16,702 nt of DNA from JAHBTB01 sp964451255 (GTDB lineage: Bacteria; Armatimonadota; Fimbriimonadia; Fimbriimonadales; Fimbriimonadaceae): NCBI GenBank assembly GCA_964451255.1, contig CAYVHL010000017.1:1-16702 (forward strand), read 5' to 3'. Of the stretch, positions 8,101 through 15,287 are shown piece by piece. The notes below the pieces were generated by a model, which was given only the letters and a program-made list of their open reading frames with translations, did no database searches and was not told the DNA's origin. Position 1 is the stretch's first letter; each line of letters starts with the position of its first letter. A program made the position numbers and the translations under genes.

Positions 8101-8122
8101 CGGGCTAGCGTGCTTCGGTTCC

Positions 8123-8251
8123 GGAATGGAGTGCGGCGGCTCAGACGCCGCTTTGTCCGGCGCGGGCTCCGGCCGCTCCTCGTGTGCCGACGCCCAGAGA
8201 AGGTCGTCGGCGATTGCCAGGCGGGGTCATAGCCCCGTACCCTACACGGGC
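8123..8251 (+). repeat. Hairpin-rich intergenic element, probably a dispersed repeat
   Basis: This stretch lies between the deacetylase and the subtilase and shows three inverted repeats in a row: GCGGCG/CGCCGC (8133-8138 and 8146-8151, followed by TTT), CGGGG/CCCCG (8222-8226 and 8233-8237) and CCCGT/ACGGG (8234-8238 and 8246-8250). The second and third share bases, so they are mutually exclusive. The opening, which would translate as ECGGSDAALSG, resembles intergenic repeats I have seen mistranslated in Armatimonadota and similar genomes; that is recollection. The first hairpin could terminate the deacetylase transcript. The frame through it is open but not convincing as protein. The rest, 8252-8355, shows nothing beyond a GGCGCGCC palindrome. 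Confidence 0.45.
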
Positions 8252-8355
8252 GTCCAGGGCAGACACGACCCTAAATTCACTGACGGAACATTTATCTGGG
8301 AACGTCGGTCACTCACTATATGGCGCGCCCAAGCATGTTGCCGGGGTTGTTGCCT

Positions 8356-8373
8356 TATACTAGATTCTTGGAG
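8356..8373 (+). promoter_or_regulatory. Putative -10 box and RBS of the subtilase gene
   Basis: TATACT at 8356-8361 is a near-consensus -10 box. CTTGGAG at 8367-8373 can act as ribosome binding site ten bases before the ATG at 8384. Together they favour that ATG over the upstream in-frame one at 8126. No good -35 is seen. Confidence 0.5.
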
Positions 8374-8383
8374 TCGTTTTCCC

Positions 8384-10888
8384 ATGAAGCTTAGGTTCTG
8401 CTTGATCGTCGTCGGCACGGCGGCCGCCGTGCTCGCGGGCGCCACTTCGCCAAAGCGCGTGGCCATGCCCTACGGGCCAATGACCGAGACCGTGTCCGGA
8501 CAGCTCCTGGTCAAGTTGCGGCCCAACATGGCGGCCCAGAGCCTGTCGAGTCTGCCGCGAGGGTCGCGGTTCTTGAACTGGGTCGGCCCGACGGGGTGGA
8601 GCGTCTGGGCGATCCCGCAGGGCGTCGACCCAGCGGCAGTGGCCCGGTATGCAGCCCGGAACCCGGCGGTGCTCGCGGCCCAGCCGGTCAACAAGGTCTA
8701 CGCCCTTGGCCTGGGGAACCCTAACGACGGCGACTGGGGAGTGGAGGAGACCGACCCCGAAGTCGTCCTTGACTTAGGCGACGTCAACCCCTCTTTCTTG
8801 CGGCTGTGGCACCTGGCGGATGACGAGGCCTTGAACGCCTGGAATATCTATCCCAACGTCTACTACACCTCGTCCACCAAGCCTGCGAACGCGCCGATGA
8901 TCGCGTTCATCGACTCCGGATGCGACCAGAACCACCCGGACTTCATCAACCAGGGCGGGATCAGCACCAACACGACGCTCGGCGGCCAGTTGAACTGGGC
9001 GATGAGCAAGCACTTTAGCTTCGGGGCGCCGGACGGCCTTCCGTGGAACGACGACAACGGGCATGGCACGCACGTCGCCGGCCTGGCCCTCGCTTCGGCG
9101 AACAACGGCTCGTTCGCGGGCCACGGCGTGCCCGGCCTGGGATACAACGCTCAGGGGATGATCCTGAAGGTCATCGACCAGGGCGGCAGCGGCACGGACA
9201 CAGACGCGGCAGGAGCGATCTTTTACGCGGCTGACCACGGTGCCGACATTATCAACCTCAGCCTAGGCACCGAGAACTTCTCGCAAGTGTTCCAGGACGC
9301 GGTGACCTATGCCTGGCAGAAGGGTTGCCTTGTCATCGCGGCGGGCAACGAAAACGGCAACGGCGGCGGCGACCTCGGCCCCATCTATCCGGCGGCGTGC
9401 AGCGGCGCATTGGCGGTGGAGGCGAACGGCCCCGACTACTTCCCGGCGACCGGGACGTATTCCGGTGTCGGCAACTACGTGGACATCGCCGCGCCCGGTG
9501 GCGACGTCGTCCAGGACACGGATTACTTCTTGATCCAGTTCCTGTGGTCGACGGCGATGACCACCCCAGGCGGCCCAGGAAGCCTCTACGACCTGAGCAA
9601 CCAAGGCGTGCTCTATCCGCCTTATCACTTGGATTACGCTTACCTCGCGGGGACTTCGATGGCCACGCCGCAGGTGGCGGGCGCGGCAGCGTTGTATTAC
9701 GGCCGGTTTGGCCTGCGGCAGAACCAGGGCCACGTGAACATCCGCGCCTACCGGGCCTTGGAGCGCACGGCATACGGTGCGATGGGTGCGCCGATGGGCG
9801 CATGGGAGCCCTATCAGGGATACGGCAGCCTCGACGCATGGAGCCTGCTCTTGGACGGCAACCCGAGGGGAGCCTCGGTGGGCTCGGTCGAGGGCATCGT
9901 CTACTATGGCGGCACGCCGATCTCGAACGTCCAGGTGCGGGCACAGAAGACCAGTGGCGGCACGATCTTCTCGACGACGACGCGGGCTGACGGGGTGTAC
10001 CGGTTCGACAGCATGCCAGCCGGCACCTATAACGTGACGGCCGCTCCGTTCGGGGTGTCACGGACAAAGAAGACGATCGTCGCTCTGGGAAGCGACGCCA
10101 CGGGCGTCGATTTTTGGCCCGGCGGTGACCCGTGGGACTCGACCGCGCCGACGGTGCCGCTGTTCGCCGTGAACACGGTGTCGGCATCCAGCGTCGGTCT
10201 GTCGCAGTGGGGATACGACACCGAGAGCAGCATCGACAGCCTCAAGGTGCGCATTGGCACGACCCTCGGCGGCCAGGACGTCTATCCGGACACTGATTTG
10301 GTGACCGAATCGACCGGGGTCACGATGACCGGCCTGTCGCTTGCGTCGGGCACTACATATTTCCTCCGAGCGACGTACACAAACGGGGCGGGTCTGTCCA
10401 CGACGGTTGACCGCCAGATCTCCTTTGGAGCCACGACCGTGTCGCCAAGCTCGTTCCAGATATTGATGGGGACCCTGGTGTCAGGCGGGCTTGCTGATCT
10501 TCTCAACAGTGACGACCAGCGCCTGGTTGTTCGGAGAAACATATTCGGGAGCGTGACCAGCTCGCCTATCGAGATCACGGTGACGGGCACGTCGCCGACC
10601 TCCAACCCCTTGACCTTCAAGATCCATTTGGAGGCGCAAGCTTCAGTTGGGGGACTTACCCAAAAGATCGAGCTCTGGGATTACGTCGCCGGGGCCTTTG
10701 TCCAGGTTGATGCTCGCAACGCCAGCTCGACCGACACGATCGCTGAGGTGTCGGCGACGAACCCATCACGTTTTGTGAACTCTTCGAACAAGGAGATCAA
10801 AGCCAAGTTTTCGTGGAGGTTCACAAGTTTCGGTTCAAGCAACCCTTGGACGGCGAGCCTGGATCAGGCAGACTGGATCATCCAGTAA
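8384..10888 (+). CDS. Secreted subtilisin-family (S8) serine protease, multidomain
   Basis: This is a protein of 834 residues. I chose the ATG at 8384 because it begins a clear signal peptide (MKLRFCLIVVGTAAAVLAG) preceded by an RBS; the frame extends upstream to 8126 without signal-like sequence. Residues about 40-110 (SGQLLVKLRP onward) look like a subtilase propeptide. The catalytic domain carries Asp177 (FIDSGCDQNHPDF), His227 (DNGHGTHVAGLA) and Ser425 (GTSMATPQVAGAAAL), so the triad is complete. Residues about 500-575 (VEGIVYYGGTPISNVQVRA, DGVYRFDSMPAGTYNV) form a carboxypeptidase-regulatory or CNA_B-like beta domain, then a fibronectin-like part. The C-terminus (FVNSSNKEIKAKFSWRF, NPWTASLDQADW) resembles a tail I associate with Armatimonadota exported proteins. 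It converges on the RHS array. Confidence 0.9.
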   Translation: MKLRFCLIVVGTAAAVLAGATSPKRVAMPYGPMTETVSGQLLVKLRPNMAAQSLSSLPRGSRFLNWVGPTGWSVWAIPQGVDPAAVARYAARNPAVLAAQPVNKVYALGLGNPNDGDWGVEETDPEVVLDLGDVNPSFLRLWHLADDEALNAWNIYPNVYYTSSTKPANAPMIAFIDSGCDQNHPDFINQGGISTNTTLGGQLNWAMSKHFSFGAPDGLPWNDDNGHGTHVAGLALASANNGSFAGHGVPGLGYNAQGMILKVIDQGGSGTDTDAAGAIFYAADHGADIINLSLGTENFSQVFQDAVTYAWQKGCLVIAAGNENGNGGGDLGPIYPAACSGALAVEANGPDYFPATGTYSGVGNYVDIAAPGGDVVQDTDYFLIQFLWSTAMTTPGGPGSLYDLSNQGVLYPPYHLDYAYLAGTSMATPQVAGAAALYYGRFGLRQNQGHVNIRAYRALERTAYGAMGAPMGAWEPYQGYGSLDAWSLLLDGNPRGASVGSVEGIVYYGGTPISNVQVRAQKTSGGTIFSTTTRADGVYRFDSMPAGTYNVTAAPFGVSRTKKTIVALGSDATGVDFWPGGDPWDSTAPTVPLFAVNTVSASSVGLSQWGYDTESSIDSLKVRIGTTLGGQDVYPDTDLVTESTGVTMTGLSLASGTTYFLRATYTNGAGLSTTVDRQISFGATTVSPSSFQILMGTLVSGGLADLLNSDDQRLVVRRNIFGSVTSSPIEITVTGTSPTSNPLTFKIHLEAQASVGGLTQKIELWDYVAGAFVQVDARNASSTDTIAEVSATNPSRFVNSSNKEIKAKFSWRFTSFGSSNPWTASLDQADWIIQ

Positions 10889-11081
10889 CTCCTGATGACG
10901 GACGGCTCTGGTCACCTCGAGGCTTGTCGCGGCGCAAGGGAGCCTGACTGACAGGACAATGAGGCGCCCGGGTGAAATGTCACCAGGGCCGACCTTGATC
11001 CCCCGAAAGCGAGGTTCGGCGGCGAGGTTTCAGAAGGGCTGAGGGGATGCCTACCGTGTACGACAGGGAGACTATCCCTTC
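10889..11081. other. Intergenic stretch between subtilase and RHS array
   Basis: I see no gene here. The minus-strand frame continuing from the RHS core fragment runs through it without looking like protein. One small inverted repeat, AGGGA/TCCCT (11065-11069 and 11075-11079), is present, too weak to call a terminator. Confidence 0.4.
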
Positions 11082-11253
11082 TCATGCGACCGCCGGTCTC
11101 GGTCTCGCTGGTCATGCGGTCGGCGCGGTCGTAGGCGTAGGCCACCGACCAGTTGTACACGGGCGAGCTGGGCCAGTTCTGCGTGCCGGTGGTGGTGAGC
11201 ATGTTGCCGTTCAGGTCGTAGCCGTAGGCGAAGACGTTGTCGGGCCTGGGGCC
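11082..11253 (-). pseudogene. RHS core fragment (fourth module remnant, frameshifted)
   Basis: On the minus strand this reads DNVFAYGYDLNGNMLTTTG, then NWSVAYAYDRADRMTSETETG, which is RHS-repeat core. 11093-11205 is colinear with 14557-14669 in module B. Compared with the copy at 16561-16572 there is an extra base just after the ETETG codons (GGCGGTCGCATG against GGAGTCGCATG), which shifts the frame. Homology then ends near 11082 and no tip or immunity gene follows. It has no plausible start or N-terminal part. It is most likely the scar of an older cassette. The bases from 11254 to 11350 show nothing recognisable. Confidence 0.75.
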
Positions 11254-11350
11254 AAAATAGCAGAATTCATACTGAAACATATGTGGACCCTATGACTCGT
11301 CCGAGCGGCAGTACCACGTGCACCAATCGGTCGGAGGCGGACGCGACCGG

Positions 11351-11749
11351 CTACGGCAACCGATATTCGAAATGTTGAATCCTATCCTGAATCTCTATGT
11401 TTGCGGAAATCACGCCTTGCTTGATAGTGGCGATATTTGATTCGGCAGGAAACTTTGTTGTCAGCAAATCGCCGTCCCAGTCCGCATCGCGGTACACCTG
11501 GAACCTACCTAACCTATAGGATGGCCGATTCATTATTAAGGGAATGTTACCGCCCCTAAGGAGAAAGTACGTCTTGTTAGGAGTCTCGACCAAATATGAT
11601 CCGTTGTGACCCGAAAACACACGCGATCGGGTGATATTGTCTGATCCGGCTTCCTCAAACACATGCAGCCCCTCGTTAGCCATGAATATAGCCAACGACA
11701 GCAGCACTATGCAAATCAGCACCGTCGCCACGAGAAAGGGTCGTTTCAC
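11351..11749 (-). CDS. Putative immunity protein of tip C, membrane-anchored (132 aa)
   Basis: I start this at the GTG at 11749, whose G is the last base of the tip C stop (TAGTG); the longer upstream frame lies inside the toxin gene. The protein opens with a lysine and arginine then a single hydrophobic segment (FLVATVLICIVLLSLAIFMA), so it is probably a bitopic inner-membrane protein with about 100 residues outside. The rest (SRVFSGHNGSYLVETPNKTY and so on) looks like a small beta-rich domain; no family is recognised. Position, one-base overlap and AT-rich composition all fit an immunity gene translated together with its toxin. A periplasmic soluble part suits a tip that attacks the cell wall. 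Confidence 0.6.
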   Translation of the reverse strand: MKRPFLVATVLICIVLLSLAIFMANEGLHVFEEAGSDNITRSRVFSGHNGSYLVETPNKTYFLLRGGNIPLIMNRPSYRLGRFQVYRDADWDGDLLTTKFPAESNIATIKQGVISANIEIQDRIQHFEYRLP

Positions 11750-12864
11750 TACCGGAAATCCCTCGTCACAAAGGATTCGTGCCCGATCCTGTTTTGGTCG
11801 AACGTGCCAATTGAGACACCCCGAGCGTTCTGATAGATTAGTAGGTCGCCGCCCAGTGCCAATGCCGAGTGCCCGATGTCCCCGCCCTTGAAATAGACTG
11901 CGCTTCCTGGTCGGAAATCGACACACCCCGGACCACACATTCCCCATCCTGTGACTGGAGACCAGCCCATATCCATGTTAACCGCCATATCATTGGCAGA
12001 TAATGGATGTTGGCGCCAGCCCAGGCCTGCTGTTGGCACTGCTATGCCAGCGCCTTTCACGTAGGCGAATGCTACGAACCAGTTGCACTTTGATGCCGCC
12101 GAGCAGGAATCAAATCCCGGCGCGGTCACAGTGCCAGAAGCAGTCCATTCATCATTGCCTAGCTGGTTAAGTGCCCACAGAGTCGCTTTAAGGTAGCCAG
12201 GGTCCTCTCCGCTGACAGCCTCAATCTGAGCCTTAATTCGGCCGACAGCATAGTTGACGGCGGCAACATTGACGCCCTCACCCGGCGCTGGAGACCAGTA
12301 GGCCGTATTGTAGAGCTTTCGCAATGCAGTGCGGTCATTGTCTGTTATAGGACGTGTACCTGCCGTATCGCTCCTCACCGCAGGGTTGTCGCCGCAGTAC
12401 GAATAGAGGTTCGTCGTGCCGCCGGCGTAGCCGATGGGGTCTTGGGTGAGGAACCGGCCCAGCTTCCAGGCGTAAGACCGCCTGCCCATCACGTACCACT
12501 GGGACGACGAGTCCCAGACCACGCCCTTGGCCCCTTCGTACTTGAAGTCTCCTTCGGTGCCTGTCCGTATCGTGTAGTAACCCCCGTAAGCGTCCCAGTC
12601 GCGCACAAGACTAAAAGTAGAACCCACGAGCGTTGCTATGGTGTCGCCCTTCAGGTTGTGCAACGAGTACCACTGCTGGTTCGTGCCCGCCAGCGTCCAG
12701 CCGACGCCGGGCAGGTCGTACTGGGCCTGGCTCTCGCCTCTATATTCGGCCACCAACGCCGAGCTGTCGTAGACGAAGTCCGTGTAGGTCGAGCCCAGCA
12801 CGCACTCCGTGCACCCGTCGCCGTCGTACATGTCACGGGGCCGCGTTGAGGCACCGCGGATCAT
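11749..12864 (-). CDS. RHS module C: core end plus NlpC/P60- or amidase-like toxin tip
   Basis: From residue 12 (MYDGDG) to the NPAVRSD motif this is RHS core almost identical to the 3' gene end at 15833 onward, including GRFLTQDPIGYAGG. The true N-terminal part of an RHS protein is absent, so it is an orphan cassette, and the start (ATG at 12864 or 12831) is doubtful. The tip begins after RSD at 12367 and has about 205 residues. Cys260 in SKCNWFVAFAYVKGAGI and His332 in GDIGHSALAL follow the Cys-then-His order of NlpC/P60, CHAP and Tae-like amidases, with the usual aGI-VP spacing. I infer a peptidoglycan hydrolase. It ends one base into the putative immunity start. Confidence 0.72.
   Translation of the reverse strand: MIRGASTRPRDMYDGDGCTECVLGSTYTDFVYDSSALVAEYRGESQAQYDLPGVGWTLAGTNQQWYSLHNLKGDTIATLVGSTFSLVRDWDAYGGYYTIRTGTEGDFKYEGAKGVVWDSSSQWYVMGRRSYAWKLGRFLTQDPIGYAGGTTNLYSYCGDNPAVRSDTAGTRPITDNDRTALRKLYNTAYWSPAPGEGVNVAAVNYAVGRIKAQIEAVSGEDPGYLKATLWALNQLGNDEWTASGTVTAPGFDSCSAASKCNWFVAFAYVKGAGIAVPTAGLGWRQHPLSANDMAVNMDMGWSPVTGWGMCGPGCVDFRPGSAVYFKGGDIGHSALALGGDLLIYQNARGVSIGTFDQNRIGHESFVTRDFR
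12367..12710 (-). repeat. RHS core-end repeat, copy C
   Basis: Colinear with copies A and B. The homology to A extends further upstream, to about 12835 (YDGDG), giving about 470 bases of shared core with the right-edge gene. Confidence 0.88.
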
Positions 12865-12900
12865 GCAGCGTAATGAAGCCGAGCATCAGACGCGAGACGT

Positions 12901-13641
12901 TTATGGAGCAGTTGAAGTCAATGAAATCGCGCCTGCGCGGTTTATGTGATAAACACATGTCTGGCTGCTTGGGCTCCTTATGCTAACCGTGACCACAATG
13001 CCCGTGTCGTCCTCGGTCACCTTCAGCAATGCGTCCTGTTGAACTCGATCCAAGAGGGCGACTGAGTTCCTATATTCATTCGGCCATCGCTTGACGAGGG
13101 CATCATCCTGGCCAGATTTGTAAGCAAGAAGCCGTTTACCTCCGTCGGCACTGAGAGTCGAAATATATGCGTTACAAAGGTTAATTGCATTGTTGAACAG
13201 GACTAGGCGCTGTGAAGCAACATTATCACAAAGCATAAGATTAGGAATATCATGGTGACGATCGTACAGATGCAACACGCTGTTCGAGGATTGGACTACA
13301 TGCCCCTGGGGATCGTCGATTTCGAGTCGAATTAGAACTTCATTGGTTTCCAGCTTTGATCTGCCGATTTGTTGCTCCAGCTCCGGGGCGGTCAGGTTCA
13401 CTTTCATATACTTCAATGAATATCCGGGTGGAAGTCTGAGTCTCTTATCCAGCTGTTTAGTAATGAGATCAATATCTCTGTCGCTACTGGGCAATTTGCC
13501 TGATGTATAGTAGTAGCATTCAGCGGCCATTGCCATGGGCCAAAGCCGATTGTGGTCTTTTGTCGATAGCAAAGCATCCTTTCCTGCACGACACCCTGTC
13601 GCCGCAAGAAGAGGAAGAATCAAGAGCTTTCCAATATCCAT
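12901..13641 (-). CDS. Putative immunity lipoprotein of tip B (246 aa)
   Basis: It starts two bases after the stop of module B. The N-terminus KLLILPLLAATGC is a lipoprotein signal with lipobox ATGC (Cys17), so the mature protein should be anchored in a membrane and face the periplasm. The body is polar and AT-rich in codon use, with motifs such as LRLPPGYSLKYMKVNL and VLIRLEIDDPQGHVVQ; I recognise no family. No proper Shine-Dalgarno is seen, so coupling to the toxin's translation is likely. The context, the same as for the other two lipoprotein or membrane partners in this array, is the main reason to call it immunity. Confidence 0.6.
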   Translation of the reverse strand: MDIGKLLILPLLAATGCRAGKDALLSTKDHNRLWPMAMAAECYYYTSGKLPSSDRDIDLITKQLDKRLRLPPGYSLKYMKVNLTAPELEQQIGRSKLETNEVLIRLEIDDPQGHVVQSSNSVLHLYDRHHDIPNLMLCDNVASQRLVLFNNAINLCNAYISTLSADGGKRLLAYKSGQDDALVKRWPNEYRNSVALLDRVQQDALLKVTEDDTGIVVTVSIRSPSSQTCVYHINRAGAISLTSTAP

Positions 13642-13643
13642 AT

Positions 13644-14702
13644 CTAATCATGTTCGTTTCGTGTGTGTGGGAAGTCGGACGGTCGAATCGCGCGCCCGCC
13701 GCCATGATACGTGGCAATCTTCTTCTCCTCCCCCCAATATTCCCAGTCATAGTTTCCCCAAGTGGTGCAGGTGTTAAACGAAGCGACGTGATGATCGACA
13801 CCGACATTCCCAAAAACACTGTCTGCTGTCTTGTTCCAAGCCTTCCGACTCTCTTTCGTTGCGTACAAGCTACATGACATTGAGCAGAGAACCTTTAGTC
13901 GATGGTTTCCCAGAAGGCTCAGTAGTGTGTCTGCGGTCAAATCTATACCACCGTCTCTCTTGACGTTCTCTCTAATCCAGATATTGCCAGGGGAACCATG
14001 CGCAATGAAAATGACTCCATCCGAATGTTCCAACCCCTTTTTCAATTGGGCAAGGGATGGATTCTCGAGAGTGTCCGCCCGATCGCCTCTGCTCCAGAAA
14101 TAGTCGCGAAGCCACATAGCGGCGTGGCTGAATCGGATTTCAGGTCTACCCTTGTCCTGTTCAGAATTGTCATTTCCAGGTCCTACGACAATAAGGTAGC
14201 GCTCAAGGCCCCCGCTATCGCTCCTCACAGCAGGGTTGTCGCCGCAGTACGAATACAGGTTGGTCGTGCCGCCGGCGTAGCCGACGGGGTCTTGGGTCAA
14301 GAACCGGCCCAGCTTCCAGGCGTAAGACCGCCGCCCCATCACGTACCACTGGCTCGACGAGTCCCAGACGACGCCCTTGGCCCCTTCGTACTTGAAGTCC
14401 CCTTCGGTGCCGGTCCGTATCGTGTAGTAGCCTCCTTGCGCGTCCCAGTCTCTCACCAGGCTGAAGGTCGCCCCGACCAAGGTCGCGACGGTGTCGCCCT
14501 TCAGGTTGTGCAACGAGTACCACTGCTGGTTCGTGCCCGCCAGCGTCCAGCCGACGCCGGTCTCGGTCTCGCTGGTCAGCTGGCCGGCGCGGTCGTAGGC
14601 GTAGGCGACGCTCCAGTTGTACACGGGCGAGCTCGGCCAGCTCTGCGTGCCGGTCGTTGTGAGCATGTTTCGTGCCAAGGCCCGTCCGCGTCTATCGCGC
14701 AT
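13644..14702 (-). CDS. RHS module B: shortened core plus caspase-like toxin tip
   Basis: After a short unrelated start (MRDRRGRALAR), core sequence runs from NMLTTTG to TSETETG. It then jumps directly to VGWTLAGTNQQW and continues to NPAVRSDSGGL. Compared with the copy at the right edge, 396 bases are missing in frame at a shared CCGG. The tip (about 190 residues from base 14216) has His235 in VIFIAHGSPGNIW and Cys277 in LKVLCSMSCSLY. A hydrophobic strand ending in HG and another ending in C is the dyad pattern of clan CD (caspase/CHAT/C11-like) peptidases. I infer a peptidase toxin; a non-peptidase relative is possible. No N-terminal RHS part is present, so it is probably a stored cassette. 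Confidence 0.68.
   Translation of the reverse strand: MRDRRGRALARNMLTTTGTQSWPSSPVYNWSVAYAYDRAGQLTSETETGVGWTLAGTNQQWYSLHNLKGDTVATLVGATFSLVRDWDAQGGYYTIRTGTEGDFKYEGAKGVVWDSSSQWYVMGRRSYAWKLGRFLTQDPVGYAGGTTNLYSYCGDNPAVRSDSGGLERYLIVVGPGNDNSEQDKGRPEIRFSHAAMWLRDYFWSRGDRADTLENPSLAQLKKGLEHSDGVIFIAHGSPGNIWIRENVKRDGGIDLTADTLLSLLGNHRLKVLCSMSCSLYATKESRKAWNKTADSVFGNVGVDHHVASFNTCTTWGNYDWEYWGEEKKIATYHGGGRAIRPSDFPHTRNEHD
14217..14560 (-). repeat. RHS core-end repeat, copy B
   Basis: Colinear with 15833-16176 and 12367-12710. On its 5' side it is joined at a shared CCGG to a different core segment (14557-14669) that also occurs at 11093-11205. Confidence 0.88.
14557..14669 (-). repeat. Second RHS core segment shared by module B and the fragment at 11093-11205
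   Basis: 113 bases encoding NMLTTTG, WPSSPVYNWSVAYAYD and TSETETG are colinear with 11093-11205. Similarity ends sharply at 14669, where module B changes to unrelated sequence up to its apparent start. Confidence 0.8.
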
Positions 14703-14759
14703 TGTGTTCCTAAGCCGCCCATCAGGAGAGTCGAGTTGGGGCCGTGTTCGAACCTGGTT

Positions 14760-15287
14760 CTAGTTCCCCGGGGCGATAGGGGGTCGCACATGTATCGAGC
14801 TTGGAAATCGCTTGCAAGCTTCTTCCGAACCTGCAACACCGTCGATATCTCGGTAGTAAACTTCACGACAGGCATATTCTGCCACCACTGGCGAACGATC
14901 ATGAATCGCTATCGAGAGCCCCTTCCTCTTCAGGTCGCTTCTAAGTTCGATTAAGTAGTTAATGATCATTAACTTGGTCTCATCGCTTTCAACCTTTCCA
15001 TCGCGAAAGTCTTCGTACGGTCGAATATCACCGCACTTGCCAAGGCGCCAAATCGCGGCTCTCCGTATTCGCAATGAAGTAGTCCCCTTGGACAAGAGAT
15101 ATATATCGTCGAGATATGCGCAGCTATTTCCCATGCTGCTCAAGCGGTCAAGACATTCCTTTTCGGTTCTTGCGCTAGCCGGGTTAAGATAGCGCGGAGT
15201 GGCTTGTGTTTCCAATTGTGACGTTGACGAACAACCCGTGACGCAAGCTGAGAGTATGAAAAATGTGAGAGCGCGATACACGATCAT
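14760..15287 (-). CDS. Putative immunity lipoprotein of tip A (175 aa)
   Basis: The ATG overlaps the toxin stop as ATGA, and GGAGGT lies just upstream inside the toxin's last codons. The N-terminus ALTFFILSACVTGCSS is a lipoprotein signal with Cys19 as lipidation site. The mature part is helical (TTSLRIRRAAIWRLGKCG, LMIINYLIELRSDLKR, VVAEYACREVYY) and could be one or two HEAT-like helical pairs; no known immunity family is recognised. The tight overlap with the only tip joined to an RHS core running off the window makes this the best-supported immunity gene here. It would protect the periplasmic side of the membrane. Confidence 0.65.
   Translation of the reverse strand: MIVYRALTFFILSACVTGCSSTSQLETQATPRYLNPASARTEKECLDRLSSMGNSCAYLDDIYLLSKGTTSLRIRRAAIWRLGKCGDIRPYEDFRDGKVESDETKLMIINYLIELRSDLKRKGLSIAIHDRSPVVAEYACREVYYRDIDGVAGSEEACKRFPSSIHVRPPIAPGN

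Noticed and set aside
8126..8383. 86-codon upstream extension of the subtilase
   Set aside because: The extension translates a hairpin-rich repeat, and a signal peptide with RBS and -10 box lies at 8384.
11750..11947. 66-codon upstream extension of the tip C partner gene
   Set aside because: It would lie entirely inside the toxin gene and put the membrane segment in the middle; the GTG at 11749 gives a normal N-terminal anchor.
11086..14562. A site-specific recombination hot spot at the ETETG codons
   Set aside because: Two copies seemed to break there, but the fragment at 11082 keeps homology for about ten bases past the point with one inserted base, so only module B has a true junction at it.
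13998..14954. 318-codon plus-strand open frame across module B
   Set aside because: It runs opposite the RHS core and through the unrelated tip and partner without any motif; the minus-strand reading explains it.
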